A DNA stretch of 45,580 nt, taken from contig CADEFF010000010.1 of assembly GCA_902826565.1 (NCBI GenBank), positions 1-45,580 on the forward strand, written 5' to 3'. Shown here in pieces: positions 8,570 through 18,042 of this stretch (position 1 is its first letter; every line of letters begins with the position of its first letter). The position numbers and the translations under genes were made by a program. The notes under the pieces were generated by a model, which saw only the letters and a list, made by a program, of their open reading frames with translations, was not told the origin of the DNA and did not search any database. The stretch is from an uncultured Rhodospirillaceae bacterium (GTDB taxonomy: Bacteria; Pseudomonadota; Alphaproteobacteria; Dongiales; Dongiaceae).

Positions 8570-10360
8570 CTACCGCCCGCACCATTCGCGCCAGGCCTGC
8601 CGCAGCCCCGCCTCGAGATCGCGCACAAAGCGCGGATTGTCGCCGAGCGTCGTCCGGGCGAAGCGCGCCCGCATCCCCGCGCGCAGATCGGCGAGCCGCG
8701 CCGGGTCGCCGGCAAGCGCGACGGCCGTCGCCACATAAGCCGCCTCGTCCGGCGCCAGGAGCTCGCGAAGGCCGAGCGCCGCAAGGCCGCTCTCGGCGTG
8801 ATGGCCGTAATAGCTGCGGCCCTCGAGCGAGACCACCGGCACGCCCATGCGCAACGCCTCGACCGTGGTGATCCCGCCATTGAAGGGAAAGGGATCGAGC
8901 GCGATGTCGATGCCGCCATAGGCGGCGAGCAAGGCCGCATGGTCGGAATGGCCGGCGAAGCGCAGCCGCGCCGCGTCGACGCCTTCCGCCGCGAACAGCG
9001 TGCGGAAGCGCTCGGCGGTCGCGGCCTCGCCGAAGGCGCCGGTCCGGAGCTCCAGCGTGGCGTCGGGAACGGCGCGCAGCAGCCGGCCCCAGAGCCGCAC
9101 CACCTTCGGGCCGATCTTGGTCGCGTTGTTGAAGCAGCCGAAGGCGACGCGCCCGCGAGCCAGCATCGGCGGCGGCCCGACCGGCGGCTCGCCCGGCGGC
9201 GGCGCGAAGGTGACATAGCTGTCCGGCAGCCAGAGCGGCTTCTCGAGGAACTGCCCGGCTTCGGAAGGCCGCAGCAGGCGGCGGTCGGCGATGATGCGGT
9301 CGATCGCCGCGAGCCCGACCGTGCCGCCATAGCCGATCCAGCTCATGGCGAGCGGCGCCGGCCTCAGGGCGAAGCAGCCGAGGCGGTTGCCGGCGGTGTG
9401 GCCGGAGAGATCGATCAGGATGTCGATGCGATCGGCGCGGATCCGGTCGGCGAGCGCGGCATCGTCGAGCGCCGCGACCTCGCGCCATCCGGCCGCGGCC
9501 TTGCGCAGCATGGCGGTGATGCCGTCGCCGCCCGTCCGGTTCGCGTAGCAGATCGCGGCGAAGTTCGCGCGGTCGTGATGCGGCAGCACCGCCGCCAGAT
9601 AGAACCCCACCGGATGACCGCGCAGATCGCCCGAGACATAGCCGATGCGCAAGGGACGGTCGGGATCGCGATCGACGATGGCGGGCGGGAGCGGCCTCAG
9701 CCCGGCGGTCAGGCGGTTGCCCCATTCGACGGCCGCCGCGCGACGCGCCAGCGGATCGATCTCGGGCAGATAGGCCATCGCCAGCAGGCGGTTGCTGCCG
9801 GCCGTGAGGTCGTTCGGGTCGCGGGCAAGGATGCGGTCATATTCCGTGAGGGCTTCCGCGACCAGCCCTTGGCCGACCAGCGACAGCGCGTGATTGCCGC
9901 GCGCGCGATGGTTTCCGGGATCGCGCGACAGCACCTCGCGCAGCAGGACCGAGGCCGCGTGATGCTCGTGGCGCTGCGCGAGGATGCGCGCGAGCGCGAT
10001 GCGGGCGGCATCGAAGGGCGGCGTCAGGGCGACGGCCTGCCGGAAGCGATCCTCCGCGCCGGCGGCATCCCCCATCGCTTCGAGGCAAAGTCCGAGCGCG
10101 GTCAGCAGGGAGGCGTTGCGGGGCTCACGCTCGAGCAGGTCGCGATAATGCGCCGCCGCTTCGCGCGGGCGACCGCGCCGCTGCTCCGCCTGCGCGAGGC
10201 CCGCGCGCGCGGCGAGCGACCCCGCATCGAGTGCGAGCGATTCCGCGAAGGCCGCCGCCGCGTCATCGAGCCGGCCCTGCCGCAGGAACGCGTCGCCCTC
10301 CCGGCAGCGGGCGGCCGCCCGATCGCGCGCGCCGGGCGCGCCGCCCGGCTCAGCCGGCAC
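8570..10360 (-). CDS. TPR-containing O-GlcNAc transferase-like protein (glycosyltransferase family 41)
   Basis: A 596-residue protein with two parts. Residues about 20-200 are helical tetratricopeptide repeats (for example GRLDDAAAAFAESLALDAGS and GRPREAAAHYRDLLEREPRN). Residues about 230-590 resemble the catalytic half of eukaryotic O-GlcNAc transferase/SPINDLY: RIGYVSGDLRGHPVGFYL, DILIDLSGHTAGNRLG, SWIGYGGTVG, FGCFNNATKIGPKV, DPFPFNGGITTVEALRMGVPVV. It should transfer a sugar from a nucleotide sugar to protein Ser/Thr, but donor and targets are unknown. The start is GTG 10360, with AAGGAG about 10 nt upstream. It overlaps the cca stop by 11 bp, so it is probably coupled to cca translation. 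Confidence 0.88.
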   Translation of the reverse strand: MPAEPGGAPGARDRAAARCREGDAFLRQGRLDDAAAAFAESLALDAGSLAARAGLAQAEQRRGRPREAAAHYRDLLEREPRNASLLTALGLCLEAMGDAAGAEDRFRQAVALTPPFDAARIALARILAQRHEHHAASVLLREVLSRDPGNHRARGNHALSLVGQGLVAEALTEYDRILARDPNDLTAGSNRLLAMAYLPEIDPLARRAAAVEWGNRLTAGLRPLPPAIVDRDPDRPLRIGYVSGDLRGHPVGFYLAAVLPHHDRANFAAICYANRTGGDGITAMLRKAAAGWREVAALDDAALADRIRADRIDILIDLSGHTAGNRLGCFALRPAPLAMSWIGYGGTVGLAAIDRIIADRRLLRPSEAGQFLEKPLWLPDSYVTFAPPPGEPPVGPPPMLARGRVAFGCFNNATKIGPKVVRLWGRLLRAVPDATLELRTGAFGEAATAERFRTLFAAEGVDAARLRFAGHSDHAALLAAYGGIDIALDPFPFNGGITTVEALRMGVPVVSLEGRSYYGHHAESGLAALGLRELLAPDEAAYVATAVALAGDPARLADLRAGMRARFARTTLGDNPRFVRDLEAGLRQAWREWCGR

Positions 10361-11666
10361 GGCCGGCGAGCTCCTTCAGCCGGGCGAGACAGGCCTTGCG
10401 ATCGGCGCGGAAATCGCCCTCGGTCCACCAGCGCTCCACCGCGGCGAGCAGCCGCCCGACCTCGGGGCCCGCGGCAAGCCCCAGCTCCAGCGCATCGCGG
10501 CCCTTCAGGGGAAATTCCGGGATCGGCGCCTCGGCCATGGCGACGAGACCGTGCCAGGAGTCGCCGTCGCTCTTCGGCGCGATCGCCCAGCCGAGCAGCG
10601 CGCGGTCGCGGAACAAGGTCGGCCCGAAGCGATAGAGCCGGAGCCGGCGCTCCCGCTCGTCCAGCGACGGCACGAGATCGGAGGCGTCGCCGAGCTGCAC
10701 CAGCCGCTCGCGATCCGCGCCGGAGAGCTTCAGCCGCTCGCCGACCCGGCGCGCCGCCCCTTCCCCGCCCACCAGCAACGCCGCGAGACGGCGAAGCGAA
10801 TCCGGTTTCGCGGCGATGGCTTCGGCGGTTTTCGGCTCGGCGGCTTTCGGCGGGGCGGCCTCCGAGGTCTGGGCCGCTTTCTGGGCGGGCTTGATCGAGG
10901 CGTTCTCCACCCGCACCAGCCCGGCGAGGCGGTCGATGGCGGTGGCTTCGGGCAGCAGATGCTTCAGCACGTCGCGGTCGCGCATCAGCGCGAGCACCGG
11001 CGCCGGATCGGGCGCCGCCAGCAGCTTGAAGAGCTCCGACTGCACCCGCTCGCCGGAGAGATCCGGCAGCTTCGGCGCCAGCGCCGTGCAGGCGGCGAGC
11101 GCCGCCTCGTCCGGCGGCGGCTTGCCGAAATGCGCGTAAAACCGGAAGAAGCGAAGCAGACGCAGCACGTCTTCCTCGATGCGCGCGCGCGGCTCGCCGA
11201 CGAAGCGCACCCGGCCCGCCTGCAGATCGGCGAGGCCGTCGAAGGGATCGAAGAGCTCGCCCGAAGGCCGCAGCGAGAGCGCGTTGAAGGTGAGGTCGCG
11301 CCGCGAGGCATCGGCGAGCCAGTCGTCGGTGAACTCGACCCTGGCGTGGCGGCCGTCCGTCTCGAGGTCGCGCCGGAGCGTCGTCACCTCGAAGGGCCGG
11401 CCGTCGGCGACCGCGGTCACGGTCCCGTGCGCGAGGCCGGTCGGCACCGCCTTGATCCCCGCCCGCTCCAGCAGCGCCGTCACCGCCTCCGGCCGGTCCG
11501 GCGTCGCGATGTCGATATCCTTGACCGGGCGACCGACCGCGGCGTCGCGCACGCAGCCGCCGACGAAGCGGATTTCGGCGCCGTCCGCGGCGAGCGCGCG
11601 CAGCACGGCCTCGGTCGCCGGATCGTTCATCCAGGGTTGCGGCGGCAGGCGACGCGTTTGCATCAC
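10350..11666 (-). CDS. cca: CCA tRNA nucleotidyltransferase
   Basis: A 438-residue class II nucleotidyltransferase/poly(A) polymerase-family enzyme that adds or repairs the 3' CCA of tRNAs. The N-terminal catalytic signature FVGGCVRDAAVGRPVKDIDI includes the GG, RD and DxD elements. FEVTTLRRD, RRDLTFNALSL and the RIEEDVLRLLRFFRFYAHFG region follow. A low-complexity Ala/Lys/Pro-rich linker around residues 255-285 separates the RNA-binding half from the C-terminus; it is not part of the core fold. The gene lies 13 bp after the DUF6111 gene and overlaps the glycosyltransferase gene downstream. Confidence 0.95.
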   Translation of the reverse strand: MMQTRRLPPQPWMNDPATEAVLRALAADGAEIRFVGGCVRDAAVGRPVKDIDIATPDRPEAVTALLERAGIKAVPTGLAHGTVTAVADGRPFEVTTLRRDLETDGRHARVEFTDDWLADASRRDLTFNALSLRPSGELFDPFDGLADLQAGRVRFVGEPRARIEEDVLRLLRFFRFYAHFGKPPPDEAALAACTALAPKLPDLSGERVQSELFKLLAAPDPAPVLALMRDRDVLKHLLPEATAIDRLAGLVRVENASIKPAQKAAQTSEAAPPKAAEPKTAEAIAAKPDSLRRLAALLVGGEGAARRVGERLKLSGADRERLVQLGDASDLVPSLDERERRLRLYRFGPTLFRDRALLGWAIAPKSDGDSWHGLVAMAEAPIPEFPLKGRDALELGLAAGPEVGRLLAAVERWWTEGDFRADRKACLARLKELAGRAG

Positions 11667-11679
11667 GGGTCCGGTCGCC

Positions 11680-11952
11680 TCAGTCGCTGAAGCCGCCGGG
11701 CTGCACCTGCCCGTCGATCATCCTCGGCGGCTCATAGTGGCTGCCGGGGTCGGCGCCGCCGAAGAGCGCGATCGCCATCAAGGTCACCGCCAGCAGCAGC
11801 ACGCCCGCAGCGACAAGCCAGACCCAGGGAATGTCGGTGGAGGCGACCGTCGCGGCGCCGCCCGCGGACCGACGGCGGACCAGCGAGAGATAGCCGAAAT
11901 AGAGCAATGTCGGCAGCAGCAGCGGAATGACGATCGTGAGGAACTGTCTCAT
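11680..11952 (-). CDS. DUF6111 family small membrane protein
   Basis: A 90-residue protein with two hydrophobic segments, near residues 3-24 and 42-65, and a conserved soluble tail: ALFGGADPGSHYEPPRMIDG. This matches DUF6111, a family found in Alphaproteobacteria next to the NUDIX-cca genes; its function is unknown. The start ATG 11952 overlaps the stop of the NUDIX gene by 4 bp (ATGA), so it belongs to the same operon. An earlier in-frame ATG (12027) would add 25 residues of NUDIX-overlapping sequence and is unlikely. Confidence 0.82.
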   Translation of the reverse strand: MRQFLTIVIPLLLPTLLYFGYLSLVRRRSAGGAATVASTDIPWVWLVAAGVLLLAVTLMAIALFGGADPGSHYEPPRMIDGQVQPGGFSD

Positions 11953-12638
11953 TCGCTTTCGCCCAGCACCTCCGCGAGGTTCACCAGCATTCCGGCGGTG
12001 GCCCCCCATATATAATGCTCGCCCCACGGCATTTCATAAAAGTACCGCAATACCCCCTCGTAAACGCGACTGCCGAGCCGATGGTTCGCCGGGTCGAGGA
12101 AGAAGGCGAGCGGCACCTCGAAGATCGCCGCCACCTCCGCCGGGTTCATCACCAGATCGAAGGGCGGCGTCACCAGACCCACGACCGGCGCCACCTCGTA
12201 GCCGGTGCGCGTCACATAGGTATCGAGCCGGCCGAGCGGCACCACATGGCGCGGGGCGAGGCCGATCTCCTCCTCCGCCTCGCGCAGCGCGGCGGCGACC
12301 GCATCGGCATCCTCCGGATCGATGCGCCCGCCGGGAAAGCTCACCTGCCCGCCATGGGAGGTCATGGTCGCCGTGCGCCGGGTGAGCAGCACGGTCATGG
12401 CGCCGTCGCGCGCGACGAGCGGCACCAGCACCGCGGCCGGCACCAGCGGCGCCGGCGGCAGCATGTCGGGATTGAGATCGTGATCGCCGCGCGGCGCGAG
12501 CGGCAGGGTTTCGGCCGCGGGGCCCGGCGGCGCCCGCCGGCGACCGGGGCGGTGCTGCGACAGCCGCTCGCGGATCGTGGCAAGGGTCAGCGCGGCGTCT
12601 CGACGCGTCCCAGGCTGAAGAATCGACCGTTGCTCCAT
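11949..12638 (-). CDS. NUDIX hydrolase, CoA pyrophosphatase family
   Basis: A 229-residue NUDIX enzyme of the CoA pyrophosphatase type, which cleaves coenzyme A or its derivatives to 3',5'-ADP and a 4'-phosphopantetheine. The subfamily signature LLTRRTATMTSHGGQVSFPGG runs directly into the NUDIX box GGRIDPEDADAVAAALREAE, continuing EEEIGL. The start is uncertain. ATG 12638 gives a 52-bp overlap with the DUF1285 gene. The only later in-frame codon close to the domain is CTG 12590, whose CTGA overlaps the DUF1285 stop. I keep the ATG because CTG starts are rare. Downstream it overlaps DUF6111 by 4 bp. Confidence 0.88.
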   Translation of the reverse strand: MEQRSILQPGTRRDAALTLATIRERLSQHRPGRRRAPPGPAAETLPLAPRGDHDLNPDMLPPAPLVPAAVLVPLVARDGAMTVLLTRRTATMTSHGGQVSFPGGRIDPEDADAVAAALREAEEEIGLAPRHVVPLGRLDTYVTRTGYEVAPVVGLVTPPFDLVMNPAEVAAIFEVPLAFFLDPANHRLGSRVYEGVLRYFYEMPWGEHYIWGATAGMLVNLAEVLGESE

Positions 12639-13156
12639 ACGCCGAGCTGTTCCTCGCCCTCCATGCGGCGCATCTCGCCGAGCGCCACGAGCTCGTAAAA
12701 CACGGGCCGCAGCATGCGCGCCTCGAGCCCGTCGCGCACCAGAATATAGGGACGCGGTTCGTCCGTCTCCGGGTGGTGCGCGACCCGGATCGGATGCGCC
12801 TCGTCCGCTGTCACCATCTCGTCCAGATTCGTGCGAAATTCGAGGCACTGGTCGCGGCCCTTGCCGGTGGCCGTCACCTCCACCGCCGTGAAGGGCGCGT
12901 CCTCGACCTCGATCGTGCCGCGCTCCGCCGGCGTGACCAGCCAGTAGCGACCGTCCGCCTCGCGCCGCAGAACCGACGCAAACAGCTTCACCAGCGGCTT
13001 CCGGCCGATCGGCGAACCCTGATAGTACCAGGTTCCGTCGCGGGCGATCCGCATCGCCAAATCGCCACAATCGCGGAGCTTCCTGCCGCCCGGAGACAGT
13101 AACGAAAGAGTGCTTTCTGAGCCCCTGTCGCCGGTCATAGAATGCTCATTCTTCAC
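12587..13156 (-). CDS. DUF1285 domain-containing protein
   Basis: A 189-residue soluble protein matching DUF1285. Seen are the conserved DGTWYYQGSPIGRKPLVKLF, then LRREADGRYWLVTPAERGTI, VEDAPFTAVEV, the middle VTADEAHPIRV and the C-terminal FFSLGRVE. Structures of the family show a two-domain fold; the biological role is not established. It heads the operon with the CoA pyrophosphatase, DUF6111 and cca, and sits only 23 bp from the divergent MoxR gene, so its promoter must overlap the 5' part of one of the two coding regions. ATG 13138 is an alternative start six codons in. Confidence 0.85.
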   Translation of the reverse strand: MKNEHSMTGDRGSESTLSLLSPGGRKLRDCGDLAMRIARDGTWYYQGSPIGRKPLVKLFASVLRREADGRYWLVTPAERGTIEVEDAPFTAVEVTATGKGRDQCLEFRTNLDEMVTADEAHPIRVAHHPETDEPRPYILVRDGLEARMLRPVFYELVALGEMRRMEGEEQLGVWSNGRFFSLGRVETPR

Positions 13157-13179
13157 TCTTATTTCAGGAGACGCCGGCG

Positions 13180-14184
<1,005 letters not shown>

Positions 14185-14231
14185 GCGGCGACCTTGTCTC
14201 CTTCGTCGGCGCATCCCTTCGGGATCGAGCC

Positions 14232-15110
14232 ATGACCGCCGGGAGCGGCGCGCTCCGCAACCGGGCCGAGGCGCTGGCCGCGCGCGTGCCGCCGCTGCTG
14301 GTGGCGGCGCATCGCATCGCGGCCACGGTCGAGTTCGGCGAGCATGGCCGGCGCCGCGTCGGCCAGGGCGAGACCTTCTGGCAGTTCCGCCGCTACCAGC
14401 CGGGCGACGCCACCAGTGCCATCGACTGGCGGCAGTCCGCGAAGGCCGATCCGGTCTTCGTGCGCGAGACCGAATGGGCGGCGGCGCAGAGCATCTTCCT
14501 CTGGTGCGACCGTTCGCCCTCCATGCATTACCGCTCGGACCGGAACCTGCCCGAGAAGTCCGGGCAGGCGGAGCTCCTGACGCTGGCGCTCGCGATCCTG
14601 CTGTTGGCGGGCGGCGAGCGCGTCGCGCTGCTCGGCGCCGGGATGCGGCCGACGGCGGGCCGCAGCGCGATCGACCGCATCGCGCGCCATCTGCTCGCCG
14701 AACGCGACGGCGAGGCGAGCCTGCCCCTGCCGGCCGCCCTGCCGCGCCATGCCGAGCTGGTGCTGATCGGGGACTTCCTTTCGCCCCTGCCGGAGATCGA
14801 GCGGAGCCTCGCGCGCTTCGCCGAGGCCGGCCTGCATGGCCATATTTTGCAGCTCCTCGATCCGGCGGAGGAGACCCTGCCCTTCCTCGGCCGCGTCCGG
14901 TTCGAAGGGCTCGAGACCGAAGGCGAGCTGCTGCTGGGGCGCGTCGAGATGGTGCGCGACCAGTATCGCGAGCGCTTCGAGACCCATTGCGCGGGCCTCG
15001 CCGATCTCGCGCGCGCCATCGGCTGGAGCGCGACCCGCACCACCACCGACCGGCCGCCGCAGGCGCCGCTCCTCGCCCTGCATCGCCGCCTCACCGAGCG
15101 GCCGGGCTGA
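14232..15110 (+). CDS. DUF58 domain-containing protein (VWA-like, MoxR partner)
   Basis: A 292-residue DUF58 protein. The family motif is clear: FWQFRRYQPGDATSAIDWRQ, followed by a VWA-like fold with FLWCDRSPSMHY (a MIDAS-like D-x-S-x-S segment). DUF58 proteins are the usual partners encoded next to MoxR ATPases. ATG 14232 was chosen because the domain begins shortly after; it lies 47 bp after the moxR stop. The next gene starts 3 bp after this one stops, so all are likely in one operon. Confidence 0.9.
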   Translation: MTAGSGALRNRAEALAARVPPLLVAAHRIAATVEFGEHGRRRVGQGETFWQFRRYQPGDATSAIDWRQSAKADPVFVRETEWAAAQSIFLWCDRSPSMHYRSDRNLPEKSGQAELLTLALAILLLAGGERVALLGAGMRPTAGRSAIDRIARHLLAERDGEASLPLPAALPRHAELVLIGDFLSPLPEIERSLARFAEAGLHGHILQLLDPAEETLPFLGRVRFEGLETEGELLLGRVEMVRDQYRERFETHCAGLADLARAIGWSATRTTTDRPPQAPLLALHRRLTERPG

Positions 15111-15113
15111 GCG

Positions 15114-17858
15114 ATGCTGGGGCTCGGTCCGCTCTCCTTCGTGACGCCCTGGGTGCTGGTGGCGCTGCTGACCCTGCCGGTGCTCTGGTGGCTCTTGCGG
15201 GTGACGCCGCCCGCGCCGAAGCGCATCGCCTTCCCGGCGATCCGGTTGCTCTTCGGGCTGGCGCCGCGCGAGGAGACGCCGCATCGCACCCCGCTCTGGC
15301 TGCTGCTGCTGCGGCTCGCGATCGCGGGGCTCCTCATCCTCGCGCTGGCCGGGCCGCTGCTGAATGCGCGCCCGCCGATCGAGGGGGCCGGGCCGCTCCT
15401 CATCGTCGTCGACAATGGCTGGGCGTCGGCGCCGCGCTGGGAATCGCGCGCCGCGGCCATGCGCAACCTCGTCGCCGAGGCGGGGCGCGCCGAACGTCCG
15501 GTGGCGCTTCTCGCGACGGCGCCCGCAGGCGACGGCCGGCCGATCTCGCCGAGCGGGCTCATGGAGGCCGGCGAAGCGGCGCGCGCGCTGCAGCTCATAG
15601 AACCGCAGCCCTGGTCGACCGATCGGCGCGCCGCCGCCGTGGCGCTCGAACAGCTTCCGGCCGGCGCCCTGGAAAGCGTCTGGCTCAGCGACGGCATCGC
15701 CGAGGCCGCGAGCGAGGGTGCTACCGAACCCGCCGACGGCGCCGAGCGTCTGGCGCTGGCCTTGCGCGAGCGCGGCCCGCTCCGCGTCATGCTCGATCCG
15801 CCCGAGGCGCGCGCCTTCCTGCAGCGGCCGCCGGTGAGCGCGGCCGACGCCCTTACCCTCAATTTCGAGCGCGTCGCCGCCGGCGGCGAGCACCCCTTCA
15901 CGATCGTCGCGAGCGACCTGCAGGGCCGGCCCGTGGCGCGCGAGACGCTCCGCTTCGAGCCCGGCCAGCGCCGCACGAGCCATGCGATCCGGCTGCCGGT
16001 CGAGCTGCGCAACCGCATCGCCTCGGTGCGGGTCGAGAGCGAGCCCTCGGCGGGCGCCACCTTCCTCGTCGATGCGCAATGGCGCCAGCGGCCGATCGGC
16101 GTCGTCTCCGGCGGCCAGGCCGGCGAGGAGGAGACGCTGGTCGGCGAGCTCTACTATCTCCGCCGCGCGCTCGGCCCCGGCACCGATCTCCGCGAAGGCA
16201 CCATCGCCGACCTGCTCCAGCGCGGGCTCGCCGTGCTGATGCTGGCCGATGTCGGCAGCCTGACCGAGGAGGAGACCGGGGCGCTCCAGAGCTGGATCGA
16301 GCGCGGCGGCCTGCTGCTGCGCTTCGCCGGACCGCGGCTGGCGCAGAATGCCGATGCGCTGCTCCCGGTGCAGCTTCGCGGCGGCGACCGCACGCTCGGC
16401 GGCGCCCTCACCTGGGAGCAGCCGGCGGAGATCGCCCCCTTCGGCCCGAGCACGCCCTTCGCGGGGCTCGCGGTGCCGGCCGACGTCAGGATCTATCGCC
16501 AGGTGCTGGCCGAGCCGGAGCTCTCGCTCGGCGAGAAGACCTGGGCGACGCTGACCGACGGCACGCCGCTCGTCACCGCCGAGCATCGCGGCAAGGGCTG
16601 GCTCGTGCTGGTCCACACCACCGCCAATGCCGACTGGTCGAACCTCGCCCTCTCCGGCCTCTTCGTGCAAATGCTGAACCGCATCGTGGCGCTCAGCGAA
16701 GGCGTCGCCGGCGAAGCGGCCGAGGCCAGCCTCCCACCGCGCCTCAGCCTCGACGGCTTCGGGCTGCTCGGATCGCCGCCGCCGCTGGCGCTCCCGGCGC
16801 CCGTCGCGATCTTCGACAAGGGCGAGGTCGGGCCGCAGCACCCGCCCGGCTTCTATGGCAGCGAGACGACGCAACGCGCCCTCAATCTCGGCGCCGGCCT
16901 CGCCGATTTCCGGCCGCTCGGCGCCCTGCCGCAGGGGGTGGCGACGGAATCCTACGGCGCCGCGGACCGGGCGTTCGACCTTCAACCCTGGCTCCTCGCC
17001 GCAGCGCTTCTTCTGTTTCTCGGCGATCTCCTGATCTCGCTGGCGCTGCGCGGGCTGCTGCCGCGCCCGAGGCGCGCCGCTGCGGGCGCGGTGACGGCGC
17101 TCATCCTGCTCTGTGCCGCCGCGGCACCGCTCTCGGCGCAGGAGACCGACCCCGGCAGCGACGACTACGCGCTGGAGATGACCGGCGCCATGCGCCTCGC
17201 CTTCGTGCGCACCGACGACGGGCCCGTCGATCGCGAAAGCGAGCAGGGCCTGCTCGGCCTCAGCCTCGTGCTCCGCCAGCGCACCGCCGTCGATGTGGGC
17301 GCGCCGGTCGGGATCGATCTCGCGCGCGACGAGCTCGCCTTCTTCCCGCTGATCTATTGGCCGATCGCGCCGGAGAACCGCCCGCTCACCGACGTCGCGC
17401 TGCAGCGGGTGAACCTCTATCTCCGCAATGGCGGCCTCATTCTCTTCGACACGCGCGACGGCGATGCCGGCACCGGCATGGCACGCTTCAACGAGCTCGT
17501 GCACGGGCTCGATATTCCGGCGCTCATCCCCGTGCCGCCCGACCATGTGCTGACCAAGGCGTTCTATCTCCTGCGGGAGTTTCCGGGCCGCTGGGCCGGC
17601 GGCACGCTCTGGGTCGAGCAGGGCGAGGGCCGCGTCAATGACGGCGTCTCCTCGGTCGTGATCGGCAGCAACGACTGGGCCGCCGCTTGGGCGATCGACG
17701 ATGCCGGCCAGCCGATCTACGCGACCGTGCCGGGCGGGCAGAAGCAGCGCGAATATGCCTACCGCTTCGGCGTCAACCTCGTGATGTATGCGCTGACCGG
17801 AAACTACAAATCCGATCAGGTCCATGTGCCGGCCATTCTCGAAAGGCTCGGGCAATGA
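15114..17858 (+). CDS. BatA N-terminal / DUF4159 domain membrane protein
   Basis: A 914-residue protein. The N-terminus is a BatA-type segment with membrane helices (residues about 10-30 and 61-84), followed by a VWA-like stretch starting LLIVVDNGW. Between residues 626 and 670 lie further hydrophobic segments, the second ending ALSAQ-like (PLSAQE) before the C-terminal domain. Residues about 686-900 match DUF4159: MRLAFVRTDDGPVDRESEQG, LAFFPLIYWPI, GGLILFDTRDGD. Two adjacent parts of a MoxR/VWA system are thus fused in one protein; its role is unknown. The start lies 3 bp after the DUF58 stop. Confidence 0.85.
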   Translation: MLGLGPLSFVTPWVLVALLTLPVLWWLLRVTPPAPKRIAFPAIRLLFGLAPREETPHRTPLWLLLLRLAIAGLLILALAGPLLNARPPIEGAGPLLIVVDNGWASAPRWESRAAAMRNLVAEAGRAERPVALLATAPAGDGRPISPSGLMEAGEAARALQLIEPQPWSTDRRAAAVALEQLPAGALESVWLSDGIAEAASEGATEPADGAERLALALRERGPLRVMLDPPEARAFLQRPPVSAADALTLNFERVAAGGEHPFTIVASDLQGRPVARETLRFEPGQRRTSHAIRLPVELRNRIASVRVESEPSAGATFLVDAQWRQRPIGVVSGGQAGEEETLVGELYYLRRALGPGTDLREGTIADLLQRGLAVLMLADVGSLTEEETGALQSWIERGGLLLRFAGPRLAQNADALLPVQLRGGDRTLGGALTWEQPAEIAPFGPSTPFAGLAVPADVRIYRQVLAEPELSLGEKTWATLTDGTPLVTAEHRGKGWLVLVHTTANADWSNLALSGLFVQMLNRIVALSEGVAGEAAEASLPPRLSLDGFGLLGSPPPLALPAPVAIFDKGEVGPQHPPGFYGSETTQRALNLGAGLADFRPLGALPQGVATESYGAADRAFDLQPWLLAAALLLFLGDLLISLALRGLLPRPRRAAAGAVTALILLCAAAAPLSAQETDPGSDDYALEMTGAMRLAFVRTDDGPVDRESEQGLLGLSLVLRQRTAVDVGAPVGIDLARDELAFFPLIYWPIAPENRPLTDVALQRVNLYLRNGGLILFDTRDGDAGTGMARFNELVHGLDIPALIPVPPDHVLTKAFYLLREFPGRWAGGTLWVEQGEGRVNDGVSSVVIGSNDWAAAWAIDDAGQPIYATVPGGQKQREYAYRFGVNLVMYALTGNYKSDQVHVPAILERLGQ

Positions 17859-17890
17859 GCGCGTCGACCCGCCTCGCACATGTCGAAGCC

Positions 17891-18001
17891 CCCTCTCCCC
17901 TTGCGGGAGAGGGAGGGGTGAGGGGTAGGCGCGTCCGTAACGAATCCCCCTCCCCCTTCGTGATAATCACCCCCTCTCCACCCTCCCCCCTCCAGGGGGC
18001 G
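17891..18001. repeat. Palindromic hairpin cassette between two operon genes
   Basis: CCCTCTCCC (17891-17899) and GGGAGAGGG (17905-17913) form a perfect 9-bp stem with a 5-base loop. A second C-rich/G-rich hairpin lies near 17985-17999 (CCCCC, TCCA, GGGGG). Such CCCTCTCCC...GGGAGAGGG elements are dispersed repeats in many alphaproteobacterial intergenic regions. Here it fills most of the 184-bp gap between the DUF4159 gene and the next membrane protein gene, where the other gaps of the cluster are under 50 bp. It may attenuate transcription or stabilise the upstream mRNA. Confidence 0.7.
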
Positions 18002-18042
18002 GGGGAAATTTATGCGCTGGGTGATGCGCGCCGGAGCGCGCC

